From assembly GCA_029204045.2 (NCBI GenBank), contig CM055061.1:49226161-49290160 (forward strand): 64,000 nucleotides of DNA. Reading direction: 5' to 3'. This document shows, piece by piece, positions 18,771 through 31,072 of this stretch. How positions within the stretch are numbered: position 1 is the stretch's first letter; every line of letters begins with the position of its first letter. Below the pieces are notes generated by a model, which saw only the letters and a list, made by a program, of their open reading frames with translations, was not told the origin of the DNA and did not search any database. Position numbers and translations under genes: made by a program. The stretch is from Tillandsia leiboldiana (taxonomy: Eukaryota > Streptophyta > Magnoliopsida > Poales > Bromeliaceae).

Positions 18771-20371
18771 ATCTCCCCCTTTGACAATTTCGTGACAAAA
18801 CCCAAAAATACGTAAAAGCGCTCAAGTCACTCATCTTAAACCAAAAAGTCGAAATTCAATGTTATCACCAAAACATTGATTTTCTTTGCGTGAAAGATCC
18901 AATAAATGCAAAATTACATTTGAACCAAACAGTCCTAGAACATACTCTATGACTTAGGACTTGGAGTCTTAAAGTGATGTAATTCCTGCAAAACAAAACT
19001 CCAAACAAAATCAAACGTTAGTCGTTAGAAATTAAAATCCTACATTTGATTCGTCCTTTTGGTTCTTTTGTTTTTCGGCTCTTTCAATCTTTTCTTTATC
19101 TCCCCCTATCATGAGCATCTCTAACATGTTCTCCATGTTCTCCATGTTCTCCCCCTGTCTTGAGCATTTATGTTCTCCCCCTTTGTGATACGATCATTAT
19201 TTTCTGTTCTCCCCCTTTTTGTCACAAATTGTCAAACAGTGAACATACTAGACAAAAGGAAATCACTAACAGCATTAGTTCATAGAGAAAGAGAGATAAA
19301 GGCTCAGTTCCGGTATATAACAAAAATGCAGATTGCGTACCTGTACCAGAAAGCAAAAATCAAATAATTTCTTGAAACAAATCCAGATTTTGAAATAATT
19401 GAATTAACGATTTGTATTCCATCAAGAAAACAATTTAAGTGCTTGAAAATAATATGAGATCACATAGATGTCATTCAATCCAATTAATTTTACAAAAATT
19501 AAAAAGATTTACTCCGAAATCATGAAAAATAAAGGTAAAACATTATAAACCGTTTTTCATGTTATATTCATCAAACACAAGTCATCAAAAATAATCTTGA
19601 GATCCAAAGTCTATCAAGATGTAACGGATGTACAAAGATGACTTACAGAGAGTTCCAAATGACATCAATTTGAATTTTACCCTTTCAAATTTGAGATAAG
19701 CACTAAAATACCTAAGGGTGGCTCTTTGAGCATCTTTCAACTATCCCACCTTATACCAACCAGGAGATTGTTCAAAATATAAGAACTTTGCATATAAATC
19801 TCCAAATGCTTCAACTAAAAATTTCAAGAAATATTTTTCAAGCATCAAAACATGTGGTAGCTTCACACACAGACCGGACGACCGGGGTGGCAGCTCTTTC
19901 CAACATGTGGTGGTAGTTTTCACACTCCTTTCGGATGTAACTCTTTCCACATCTTTTGCAAATCATTTCAATACCCTTGTAAGAATGCAATCTCTTACGT
20001 GAAAGAATTAAATCCCAAATTTTAGTCTATCGGTTATCTCACGTTTATCACAATGAATTCACACAACCGAGATAGATTAAGCATCTAAAGATCACACATG
20101 ATTTCTAAAATTTGATGCTTATAATATCAAAAACTCCTATAATGAAGTATCTTCAAGATTATTATTATGGAGTAAAGTTGATAATCCAAATAAAATTAAT
20201 TTGGAGTGAATAAACGTGAAGCCCTTTTTATTCAATGCACTTGTTCAGTAAAAACCCTTTTGTTCAAAAACAAAGTATAAAAACGAAGAGCATTGAAAAA
20301 CATGTAATGCAAAGATTAAGAAAGATATGAAGGGAAAACCAATCAAAACATTACATACAGTCATAAGCTAT
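18771..20371 (-). other. Element B non-coding 3' region with PPT
   Basis: The PPT (minus AAAGGGGGAGAT) adjoins the LTR at 18771-18784. A run of TTCTCCATG/TTCTCCCC units lies at about 19125-19215. The block at about 19715-19970 is the non-coding sequence shared with A, C1 and C2. No ORF is supported. Pol and ORF3 would normally lie here. Confidence 0.75.
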
Positions 20372-22333
20372 TTAGAACTTAAGACAAGGAAAGATATCAC
20401 CTTTCCGAATCCAAAATCGCTGGATTTTGGGTTGTCTTGATTCGTTGTGGCCGGGGGTTGTCCGCTTTGACTGTTGGTCCACCTTAGGTCTTTGCCTCGT
20501 AGTGATCCACTTGTATGATTGATATTGTGGCTCGGACCTTTGGTGGGTTGAGTGAACTCCTTTGACTTGATGTGTCTTTTGATTCCGTTGAGTTCGCTCC
20601 GTAGATGAAGTTGCCGAAGGACTCTTCTTTCTCTTTTTCGGGCAATTCTTCACCAAATGTCCTTCAAGTCCACATAAGTGACACGTTCTTCCTTTCAATT
20701 TGAATGTGGAACTTGAAGCATGCACAGTTTGATCCTTTTTAAAACCCAAACCAACCTTGCTTGTTTGACCTAATCCGGACATACCGTCAAAGTTTTTGAA
20801 ACCGGTTGAAAGCCTTTGTATGTCGGATTTGAGTTGATGAACTTGCTTGGTCAAAGCTTGGTTGGTGACATGAATTTCCTCAAACTGCTTTTCTAGAAAA
20901 CCAATCTTGTCCATATATGATGTAGCGTTTGTCTCCGATTGGTTTATCTTTTCTTGGAGGATTTTATTATTATCCAATAAAAGCTCTCGTTCCTCCTCGA
21001 GATCATGAAGATTGATCTTTAAAGCATGATTCTCGTCTTGAATCTCAAGTCGTTGCTTCCTCAACTTCTTAATATGCTTGGCCATCTTCTTGGATTCCGT
21101 AAGAAGTTGTTGATATGCCTCAACGAGTTCTTCTTCGTCCGACTCCCCCTCACTTGATGACTCTCCGCCGGATGTTGATGTTTCATGCAAAATCAAAGGA
21201 ATAGAGTCAGTGATTAAAGATGATAAGCAAACATTAGAAGAGGGAATATGAGAGGCATGTAAGTTAACGACTTTTTCCTCTTTACTTGAGGTCGATTCAT
21301 TAGAAGTAGAATCGTCCCAAGTTTTTGCTTGCAAAGCCTTCTTTTTATATGATTTCGGAGAAGGACATTCCGTTGAAAAATGGTCGTAGCCTTTGCATCT
21401 ATAGCATTGGATTTCCCCTTCGAAATCATCTTTTTCTTTTTCTTTAGAAGGTTTTGCAATGCCTTTGAGATTAGAGGATTTAGAACCCGATGATCCTTTA
21501 GATGGTTTCGTGGATGAAGATCCATCGGTTCGATTCTTCCAAAATTTCCGACGAAATTTCTTTGTGATCCGCGCCAATTGTTCTTCAAAATCGGCAAAAG
21601 AGATTTCATCGTCGGAACTTGATTCGCTATCTTCTTCCTTTGTTGATTTGAATGCAATACCTGTAAGCTTAGAAGAAGACTTGGAAGAAACTTGATTAGT
21701 AGGAAAAGTCATTTCATAAGTTTGCAAAGCACCTACTAATTCCTCTACACTCATCTCATCCGGATGACTAACGGTTTCAATGGCGGTAACTTTTGCCCTA
21801 AACCGTTCCGGAAGAGTCCGAAGTATCTTTCTTACAATTTTCGACTCCGGGATCTTTTCTCCTAAATTAGCACATGTATTTATTACATCTTGAAGTCTAG
21901 TGTAATAATCTGTAAACAATTCATGCTCTTCCATATGAATAGAGTCAAATTGACTTGTAAGCATCTGGAGCTTTTGAATTTTTACAAGATTAGTACCGTC
22001 ATGTGTAATTTTGAGAATATCCCAAATTTCCTTCGCGGTTTCACACGCGGAAATTCGTGTGAACTCAGTCGAGGAAAGAGAATTAAATAAAGCGTTCATA
22101 CCTTTCCCATTGTAAGAAGATCTTTCAAATTCCTCTTTGGACCATCTAGAGCGAGGTTTTGGGGTAGTAGAATTTCCTACTTCCTCAACAGGATGCACCC
22201 AACCGTATTCCACGGATTGCCATACCCGCTCATCAATTGCGATGAGAAAAGCTCTCATCCGCACTTTCCAATAAGCATAATTAGTCCCATCAAAAAGAGG
22301 AGGTCTATAAATATTACCACTTTCACCCAACAT
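20372..22333 (-). CDS. gag: Element B gag protein, 653 aa
   Basis: Open minus-strand frame homologous to the gag part of A: FDGTNYAYWKVRMRAF near the start, the conserved helix-rich UBN2-like region (about 30-215), CCHC knuckle CYRCKGYDHFSTEC (310-323), acidic Ser-rich linker, predicted coiled coil (about 403-510), second knuckle CHLCGLEGHLVKNC (551-564), and the end FWIRKGDIFPCLKF. It stops where A continues into protease (…FPCLVSN). The frame is also open 28 codons upstream through the PBS into the LTR; I chose the ATG at 22333 because it matches the start in A and follows the PBS. Gag forms the particle and binds RNA. Intact gag with no pol suggests selection, or recent origin, for gag alone. 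Confidence 0.93.
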   Translation of the reverse strand: MLGESGNIYRPPLFDGTNYAYWKVRMRAFLIAIDERVWQSVEYGWVHPVEEVGNSTTPKPRSRWSKEEFERSSYNGKGMNALFNSLSSTEFTRISACETAKEIWDILKITHDGTNLVKIQKLQMLTSQFDSIHMEEHELFTDYYTRLQDVINTCANLGEKIPESKIVRKILRTLPERFRAKVTAIETVSHPDEMSVEELVGALQTYEMTFPTNQVSSKSSSKLTGIAFKSTKEEDSESSSDDEISFADFEEQLARITKKFRRKFWKNRTDGSSSTKPSKGSSGSKSSNLKGIAKPSKEKEKDDFEGEIQCYRCKGYDHFSTECPSPKSYKKKALQAKTWDDSTSNESTSSKEEKVVNLHASHIPSSNVCLSSLITDSIPLILHETSTSGGESSSEGESDEEELVEAYQQLLTESKKMAKHIKKLRKQRLEIQDENHALKINLHDLEEERELLLDNNKILQEKINQSETNATSYMDKIGFLEKQFEEIHVTNQALTKQVHQLKSDIQRLSTGFKNFDGMSGLGQTSKVGLGFKKDQTVHASSSTFKLKGRTCHLCGLEGHLVKNCPKKRKKSPSATSSTERTQRNQKTHQVKGVHSTHQRSEPQYQSYKWITTRQRPKVDQQSKRTTPGHNESRQPKIQRFWIRKGDIFPCLKF

Positions 22334-22353
22334 GATAGATAAACCTAAAACCC

Positions 22354-22365
22354 GCTCTGATACCA
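22354..22365 (-). other. Primer binding site of element B
   Basis: Minus strand TGGTATCAGAGC, 2 nt from the 5' LTR end; initiator-Met tRNA type. Confidence 0.95.
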
Positions 22366-22367
22366 AT

Positions 22368-23765
22368 TGTAGGTTTTTATAGGTTCCACAAGGATCTAAA
22401 TAGGTACTATCAAACAACTAGAGGGGGGGTGAATAGGTGTAATACTTATAAAACCAAATCTCAGTGTAAAATAAAAACCAATGCGGAAAATAAAAATAGC
22501 ACACCGAGATATACGTGGAAACTCCAATCCAGGAGAAAAACCACGGGACCAACACGCAAAAACAATCCACTAAGAATAGAAGAATAACAAGGTGATTACC
22601 GACTCCACGGACTCAAACCCCTCCTTCAGCTTCTTCGGATCTTGCGCTCACCAATTGGATGTCCACGCAATAACAATCCACTAAGAAAAGAAGAATAACA
22701 AGGTGATTACCGTCTCCACGGATTTAACCCCTCCTTCAACTTCTTCGGACCTTGCGCTCCAACGATTTTGCACGTCCACTGCACACGTTCGAATCCACGA
22801 ACGCCACTCGAATCCACGAGCACACGTTTCGAATCCACGAAACGCCTTTAGCACACCGAATCCACGATGCCACGTCGAATCCACGACGCAAACTCAGCCG
22901 GTAAGAATATTGGCTTCAATGGTGATCCTTTGCTTAGATTATCAATGAAGATCCATGGGAAAAATCTCTAAGCAAAGATTAGATCAATTCGACAAAAGAT
23001 TTGTTCTTGAAAGAACCGTCGAATTGACCTAAAAGAGGCTATAAAGAAGAACGATAAAAACCTAGCCTCTAGGGTTGCTCTCAAGTGTTTTATAAATTAA
23101 TCGGTCGTGCTCCCCACGTTTTTGAGAAACCCTAAATGTCTATTTATAGTTTAGAAACCTTTGGAAAGAGATAAGAATCAAAAACTTACCTTATCTGGAA
23201 ATTTTCAGGACGGCGATCCGGATCGGATTTACTGCGATCCGGATCGTCGTAGCGAGTCAGACAATTCCAGAAAAACAAGGGTTCGGGATCCGGATTGAAA
23301 TGCCCGATCCGGATCGTTCATGTATTCCAGCAAATTCCCATGTTCGGGATCCGGATCGAAATGACTATGATCCGGATCGGATTTGCCAATGAACAAGCAC
23401 CCTTCGGGATCCGGATTGGACTGTCTGATCCGGATCCTGAACATGTCCCATGTCCAGTTTTTGATTTTTATGCAATTAAAAATTCATCCAAGTGTTTCTA
23501 CACTATAAGAAAGTATTCGGATCACCAAAATTATTTAGTTAACCATACCTGGTCCTTTTGAATACTTTCTTCTTGAGATTGATGTAACTGATCCACAATT
23601 CTTCAACTTCAATCTTCAAGACTCAAGACACTGAGTGTCAACTTGAGCTCTTGTTGAATCTTCTCTAAGTCTTTGATTGCTGATTGACAATTTGATCCCT
23701 TTAAGACTCCGACTCAACTCACTGACTTGACTCACGAAATATGCCAACACCAAAAAGCCGTAACA
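22368..23765 (-). mobile_element. Element B 5' LTR
   Basis: 1398 bp. TATA at 23140-23149, telo-box at 23127-23135, palindromes 23215-23436 and hairpin array 22786-22888, all offset 4995 from the 3' LTR. Confidence 0.95.
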
Positions 23766-24986
23766 GCATCTACTATCCCTCAACTCAGATCACCCAATCT
23801 ACCTGACTGCCTCCTCGGGTCCAGTCAAACCTGCGCCTACCTACTGCCGTTACATCCACGGAGGACCGGACTGGCGTAGGGCGTCCGTGACTGCCAAAGC
23901 TGGCCCAGCCAGAGGGACTGTGTCCGTGACTGCCAAAACTGGCCCAGCCAGAGGGACGGCATCGACAAGTCGGGATACCAAAGTAACAGATCCACCCCGG
24001 ACGTGGCACTCGAGGGGAGCGACCCCAACGAGGACAAAGGTATCCACGCACTCTGTCGAGCTCAAAGTGGCACTGCAGGCTATAGTCAAAATCCACGCTC
24101 ACTCTCAGAATGGAAAGACTCAGGATCCTCAAACATCTCGCACAACGGTCGGAGCACTCTCCACGACTCAGCTGATCAGCTCTCTCGAATCTCAAGACAC
24201 TAGCAACTCCAACAACTCACAGCACAAAACACACTGGCTGGAGATACTCCACAGCCGGGATCGACCCACAACTCAGGGCTAACAAAACTGGTCGGACGAC
24301 ACTCAACGACCCGAGACCACCGTCAACCCCAACGGTTCCCAACAACACAGGCCAGAAGATACCCGACGGCCCGGGACCACCGTCTACTCAACGGCTCCCC
24401 ACGACAGAACCTCAAACTCACAGATAACACAGGAAGGACCGACACCATAAGGGTTTGGAAAACCCGATAGGTCGGTGCTTAGAACCCTATCAAACAAGAA
24501 CAGACTCTAGGCTCCGCCTATCGAAGTCCCCGACCCCCTTACAGTTCGGGAACACAACAACCTCGGTACAACACGCAGAAGACACCAACCAGGGTCCGAA
24601 CGTTCTGGGAGATCAACACCTACAACCCTATCAACAAGATCAGGTTCCATGTCCGGCCCCCGTGGCTTTCGTCCCGACAAAGGAACGGCCCCTAGAACCC
24701 AGATCACCCAAACTCTCTCGGGTGAGGAGGTTGTAATAAAAAGGTGACAGTTATTACTGAAAACTATTTTAATCTGAGAAACCCAATTTAATATATTTTA
24801 GTTCTTTTAGGAAAAACAGTTATAAAACAAGTATTTATACCCAAACCCCGAAGGGCTAATGCCTTTGTCCAACCAAACAAGGACAGACTCCAGCGGCCCT
24901 TCGATGCTTGGAAGAAAACATTGGTAGACTAAAATCATGTGTATGTCAAAAAGATTCTGGGTTCTAGGTCCTGCTAACACTGGAAT
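23766..24986 (-). mobile_element. Gypsy W 5' LTR, part 2
   Basis: It resumes after element B and matches V (for example the GGGTCCAGTCAAACCTGCGCC segment, also at about 25745). A 39 bp tandem duplication (TCCGTGACTGCCAAA…CAGAGGGA) lies at 23884-23961. It ends at 24986 where the V LTR starts. W's LTR start on this side is not seen; V probably inserted here (left flank GGAAT). Confidence 0.7.
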
Positions 24987-27900
24987 TGTCATGCCCCGGG
25001 GTCGAAACTGCGACCCGGGCTCGCCAACAGATCCGCCACCTATGCCAAACCCGCATAGGCGAAGCGTCCTACCTGCAAGAAAAGTACTACAGCTAACAGA
25101 TATCAGAGCTATAAATAAAAATCTATTGTATAACTAAAATCAATCACTGTACAACTGGAAATAATACAACAATGTCCGCCTCCCAAAAAGAATAATAATA
25201 ATACAATATCCTCAAATACAAGCTCTGAACCCAACCGGGAGGTAACTCCAATAAATACATCAGTGTACAGTCTCTCAATACATAATATATCCTCACTACA
25301 TCAGTCTCTCAAAAGAAGAAAATAAAAAGATCTAATCTTCTGAAGATCTCCTCTGAAGGGGTACCGCTACTCTCCAACGGCGGGTAGGGATCTAGCACGC
25401 GACTCCCTCGCCTCGATCAACAACCGCAGAATCAGCAACACCCGCTAAGACTCTGCAAAACAAAGGAGAGAAAAGAAGAGGAGGGGGAAAACCCCCAACG
25501 GGTGTGAGAACTACACCTAAAAAGGGAGTCCTCAGTGGGTACCGCCACCAGGCCCGACGATCTGCCCACTAAGTCCACTAGAGGCATGAAGTAACCAAAG
25601 CAGTAAAGACTAAAATAAGACAGCTGGAGATCCTCAACAGCTACCATGCCTCTATCTAAATGCTCAAATGGAGAAACTCTGATAAAGATATGCAACACTC
25701 GCACACGAGGTGCTCAATCGACCCAATCGAGCTGACTGCCACATCGGGTCCAGTCAAACCTGCGCCCACCTACAACCACCTCCCGCTGACGGGCAGGAAT
25801 TACGTAGGGCGTCCAAACGGACTAACTCGCTATCGAGTAGTGGCACATGCAGGCTATAGTCAAAATCCACGCTCTCTCTCAGAACGGATAAACTCAAGAT
25901 CACCAAGCCTCTCTCACAATGGTCAACAACTCACAAAGACCTTGGGACCACCGTCGATACCCAAACGGTTCCCAACAACACTAGCACTGGTCTAAACACA
26001 GCTACTAGACTCCACTTGGTCCCCCTGACACGAGTGCAACAATAAAGCAAATATCTGTAATAACCCAATCTAGTGCCACCAGTAAAACTGGCATTGCCTG
26101 CTCAGCGGAATCTGCACACATGGCTCGAAACCGCGGGACCGGCCCGCACGGCTCGCATCCCAAAAAGTATCAGACCGGCACACATGGCTGGGTCCGAAAA
26201 GCCTACCTCCGGAGTGGCGCTCGAGAGGAGCGACCCGCATGAGTAAAGTATCTCAGTAACAAGTATCTCTGTATACCAGGACTTTGATCATAAATCTGAT
26301 CAAAGTAGGAAAACTCAACCACGACCCGACCTCAACCGGATGCAACTAAACGATAAGTGGGAAACTCCATCCACTAGAGAAAACTGATACCCAATCTGGT
26401 GCATGGATAAGCATCCGGTCAACCGCCTAATATCCGCGGTTGCCGCAAAGCCCCACAACTAATCCAACCTGTCCCAGACACAAAGTCCCGACTACACTAC
26501 CCAGACCCCTGCTCGAACCTGAGCAACACTGACCACCTGACTAACAAGAAGGAGAAAGGAAAAGCATGGTTTCTCCTAAGTCAAGTTCCAATAAGTAGTG
26601 TAGCAATAAAAGGTGGCCTAACTATATGTCCATACAAGCATGCATTTGTCCTCAAGAATGATATAGAAAGTAAACCACATGCCTACACCTGATCATAATC
26701 CTCAATCATAATAACTCCTCACAGTGAAAATCCGCACATAGCTACAAAATCCTGTCCCAAAGCATAACCCAACCACATAAAAGGCTATGTGCTAACATGG
26801 CATGTTACATAATCACATAGGGTAACATTATCCTAGCTAAGCTTACACTATTCACCAACATAAACATCCAAATCATGCAAGTCCTCAGTATACATCATAA
26901 ATACTATTCTTGCAATTATTTAAACAATTATCATTATCAAGCTTACCTACCTTTCAAACATAAACCATGTACCCTAAACATGCATGCATCCTAACATACA
27001 GAATTAGAGAACCGTCCACCGGTTCTGGAAACAAAGCACCTACCTGAAGCGCTTTCCGCAAGCAAAGCCGAAGTCCGTGTAGAGCGTGGCCGCTTGCTAA
27101 CATAATCTGCTGAACCAGCATCCTCGGTACATGTTGCGCAAGTCTCAGCTCCAAACAACATCATCCCAACATGCAACACCGCAACAAACAACAAACAACA
27201 AACAACACAACTCACTAATCAATACCCCCAAACATACACTTGCTATTTTTCCAAAATAGCACAAAGGAGGGCATTCTCACCTCCATTCAGCGCTCCAAAA
27301 ACTCCAGAAGATTCACGGTTGCGATCCTCGCGACGAGTAGCCCCAAAACGAGTATTTACACGCCCCGTTCCGACACCTGTAGGCCAAGATTTAATTATAC
27401 ACTACGGGGCGCCGACAATCCACTACACTGCAAAAACTGCGGGATACAACCCCGAAAAAGCTTAAATCTCACCTGCGAGAAGAACTCAAAAAAATCTAGA
27501 AAAATAACCGCTGCTTTCGTCGCGACGAGCCCCTCGAAACGAGTACCTGCACATCCCAATCCGAGTTTTGTAGCTCAAGATACAAATCCAACAAGGGGAC
27601 CCTCTCAAAACAGTCCAATACAAAAATCTGTGACACGGTGCTCGGGAAAAGAGAGTTTTTCACCTTCAGAAAATATTTAGAAAAATCTGAGAAAATTCCA
27701 GGAGATTCATTGCAATGTGTAGATGCAAATCGACTATAGGCACGCCTCCATCCGATGCCTGAGCGCGAAGATAGAAAATCGACAAGCCTCCACTGTCCCA
27801 CACTCTCACAACAGGAAAAGGGGTTACAAAACGCCTCGAGAACTATGCCGAAAACTCGAAACGAGGAGAAGTGAACAACATGGAAAACGAGGTCTTACCT

Positions 27901-29066
27901 CTCGTGAACGCGCTGCCACAAAAATCGGCTCAAAATTCCATCAGGGTGATCCGGTGTGCCTCACGGACTGAAGAGCGACGGTAATAGCCAAAAATCCAAA
28001 GTGCGTCGCTGTGCGGCGCGTCGCAGATAATCGTCGATGGCACGTCCTCCAAAAATTCCAAAAATTCTTCGAATGGTGGAGGAGACGAAGTAGAAGGCTC
28101 TGTGAAAAAGGGGAGCTCCAGAAATGCCAGAAAAACCCACACAATAGGCCCCTGCTACCTATTTATAGGCTGAAATCCGAATGAAAAAGGCACATTGGGG
28201 GACAATTTCCGGGCGCCCGAAAGTTTCGGGCGCCAACAGTGACGCCCGATCAGCCGTCCAACGCGCGCCCGGTTCGCTGTGATGCTGCCACGTCGACATA
28301 TAACAGGGAACAGCTGAAGCGACCAGCCGCTGCGCGCCACGTGGTCCAACCTGCTACCGACACGTGGCGCGTCCAACGCGCGGGAAACCGCGGTCAGCGC
28401 GCCCACGTGCGCGCCTGCGACGCCGCCTGCACCTCTGCACGCACGCGCCTCAAGGCTGGCCCCACACACTTCGTGGACCCGGCCCACAGCACCGACCACT
28501 CAAAAATGGCCAAGTGTCCTTCCCTCCGGTGCACGCCGGCCCGTGGACAGCGCACATGCCCGCGCGCATGCGCGCCTGCCCGCACACCTGCCCGAGCGCT
28601 GCGCGCTGCCCGCCGCCGCACCTGTGCCTGCCCGAGCCCGCGCCGCCGTCCACCACCGCTGCCCGCCGCCGCCGCCGTCGCCGGAACAGTGTCAAGGTGC
28701 CTCGAAAATCGTGCGCGTCATCCGGGCTCCGAAAAATGCAAGTGAATAGTCCATTTTCATCATTTTCGCACGCTGAATCCAAATCCGAAGTCCATTTTGC
28801 CAAATTCCAACTCTAAAAATTGTTGAAGGCATCCGGGAAGATGTTCTTTTGCCCAAACTTCGCGCTGAGCCCAATTTTAATATCCATTGCGCGCAAAACC
28901 ACTTCTAAGCATTCGACGGGGCTATCTGATCACCCACGTGATCCATTTAAGCCCGAAGTCCCCCAGTTGTGTCCAAATTGTGCACAAACCCCGCCGACGC
29001 GCCACATAGGCCTCCAGAAGCTGCTGGTCAACCAGTAATCTCATCGTGGGGATCCGGGTCTTCACA
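24987..29066 (-). mobile_element. Gypsy element V, 3' LTR (4.1 kb)
   Basis: Plus strand starts TGTCATGCCCCGGGGTCGAAA and ends CGGGTCTTCACA (minus: TGTGAAGACCCG…GGGGCATGACA). It is followed by a pol tail. A TATA box is at 28159-28168, so U3 is about 0.9 kb and the transcribed part over 3 kb. Part of U3 (about 28200-28700) is very GC-rich. The predicted ORFs have no recognisable domain. Confidence 0.82.
28159..28168 (-). promoter_or_regulatory. TATA box of V LTR
   Basis: Minus strand CTATAAATAG about 900 bp from the LTR start, between a GC-rich U3 and an AT-richer leader. Confidence 0.7.
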
Positions 29067-29778
29067 TCCTCCCCCACTAAAGAAAGTTTCGCCCTCGAAA
29101 CTAGCTCGATTCCACCGGGAGTCACAAACACCAAAGGTAAGTACCCAACATCATCATCTCCAGCTCCTAAGTCACCACTCACTCCCCGTGATTACACCTC
29201 AACAACAACAACAGCAACATCCAGTACGGCATAGTCCGATTGCGCAATTCCCTCATCTCACGAGCCAGAATTCGCAACGGGCGTCCCTTGTACTCCAAAC
29301 ACTCTTAGCTCTCAAAATGGGGCGAGTCAATCACGGGCGAGGGATCCAAAAGCAAAACACTCCTGAGCTGAGGCGCGCAACACCACAGGGGCTCCATCAA
29401 AAAGTTGGGGGAAACAAATTAATCACCAGTGCAACAGGCACCATACCACATCCCGCGTCAACTCAACCCAGGTAATCCGAAACACATCCCCGCAATCATC
29501 CAAGAAAGAAGGAAGCCCTCACAAACAAGGGTCCTCACTCAGTCACTCCCGAATCCTGACCATCCGAGTGGACTGCTCAGCCACGGTCTATCATCCAAAG
29601 GAACCCTCAGGGACACAACCACAAGCCACAGTTGGTCACTCAACATGTTATCGTAACCCCAACGGACCCACGGGTCGAAGTCGATCTCTCAACTAATAAA
29701 GGACACCCTGACGGGGACCAAACCGTCGGTGAACGGGACTGAAAGCTGGCTCAAAAGGCGATCATAATGCTGATGCCC
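29067..29778 (-). pseudogene. V interior: pol tail and degenerate sequence
   Basis: Next to the LTR the minus strand reads TTTCGAGGGCGAAACTTTC, the end of chromovirus pol, as in W. The rest resembles the W interior (AGGGACACAACC motif) without an intact domain. Z inserted at 29779; the remainder of V would lie right of the window. Confidence 0.6.
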
Positions 29779-30574
29779 TGTCACGCCCTGGGGGTTTATT
29801 TTAGCGGAAATGAGTTACAAAAAGGTATGTATTTTTTTTTTGGAAAACCTTCTTCCCCAGCGCGTGCCCAGATCCGCCGCATATAAAGGATCACTCTACA
29901 AACGGACAGAGTCTCCCCTGTATATGCACGGCGTCGCGGCTTGTACAATGTCCAAAAACGGGCAAACATTCAATCACAACAATTCAGGACAAACAACCAT
30001 TCACAATTCACTGAATAAATCTCACGGCCGATCAGTTTGAAAGGATAAACCCACAATTGTTGAAACGGCGCCCACCCGGCACCCATATTTTGAAAACCCT
30101 TTTCGAAAGCAACATAAACTCAGGGGTTTTGGAAAACAGTGCCCACACGACACTTAGGTTTTGAAAGTAGTTTTCGCAATCTTTTCTTTTGTTTGCTCTT
30201 TTATTTTCCAAAGCGGCCAACAGAGATGTAAAGAAAATAAACAATTTATTATTCACCATACCGACATCCACACCGACCCCACGAGGGTATCGAGAACCAC
30301 ACCACAGTCTACAAAAAGTAAATGGAATGCGAAAGAAGGAGATAAAGTACTGTTTAGGTCTCCAGGGACCCAGAACCTCTTGCCGCGGCCTCACCGTCGC
30401 CTAACTCTCCCCCCTGTAGGACCCTGTCGCAAAGTGGGAAGTCAGCGACTAAACAATAATGATAATAACAAAGCAGGGTAAAGAAATACGTCCAACCGTA
30501 GCCCATCCGGAGCAACCACCCTCGCAAAGGGAAAAGTAAAAACGAACACCTGTAAACCTACAATGCCCGATCCC

Positions 30575-30722
30575 GTCGGACAACTAAACCGACGGATCGC
30601 ACCGCGCCCAAGTCGGACAACTAAACCGAATGGGTCGCACCGCTCCCAAGTCGGACAACTAAACCGAATGGGTCACACCGCTCCCACGTCGGACAACTAA
30701 ACCGACGGGTCGCACCGCTCAC
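30575..30722. repeat. Tandem repeat, about 38 bp x 4, in Z LTR
   Basis: Four units beginning GTCGGACAACTAAACCGA with CGCACCGC near the end. Same array at 62132-62279. Confidence 0.9.
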
Positions 30723-30917
30723 ACCTTGGCGCATCCAAGCCCCACAACTAAAAAGGCCCCACTCCGTCCTGTGGGTATACACGGGTCATGGACCACTTTT
30801 CCGGAAAAGCACACCCTTTGCGGTGGCCAAACCGCGGGTGCGCGTGTTGCTGCCTCGAGCATAATAACAGGAGAACCGTACAAAATCAAGAACGAGAACC
30901 ATAGCGACTAATGTCAA

Positions 30918-31072
30918 CATGTAATAAGATAACAAGAACTATAGAGGCTATCATCTACATATAGTCAGATAACAAGAACCATAGAGACTATCATCTACAT
31001 ATAGTCGGATAACAAGACCCAAAGAGACTATCATCTACATATAGTCAGATAACAAGAACCATAGGGACTATC
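30918..31072. repeat. Tandem repeat, 40 bp x 4, in Z LTR
   Basis: Units contain AGATAACAAGAACCATAGAG and CTATCATCTACATATAGTC. Same array at about 62475-62629. Confidence 0.9.

Larger units (their letters stand above)
17373..23765 (-). mobile_element. Element B: gag-only Copia derivative (TR-GAG type), 6.4 kb
   Basis: Target duplication GCATC (17368-17372, 23766-23770). Two LTRs of exactly 1398 bp (17373-18770, 22368-23765) with about ten single-base differences by eye. The interior has PBS, one gag ORF, a 1.6 kb non-coding 3' region and a PPT, but no protease, integrase, RT, RNase H or ORF3. The LTR differs from A in sequence but keeps the same palindrome array, TATA box and hairpin array. 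It fits non-autonomous elements that keep only gag and would need pol from a relative. Confidence 0.95.

Noticed and set aside
28239..28745. Pro/Ala/Arg-rich ORFs in the V LTR U3
   Set aside because: Very high GC suppresses stops in several overlapping frames; no conserved domain and no similar frame kept in W.
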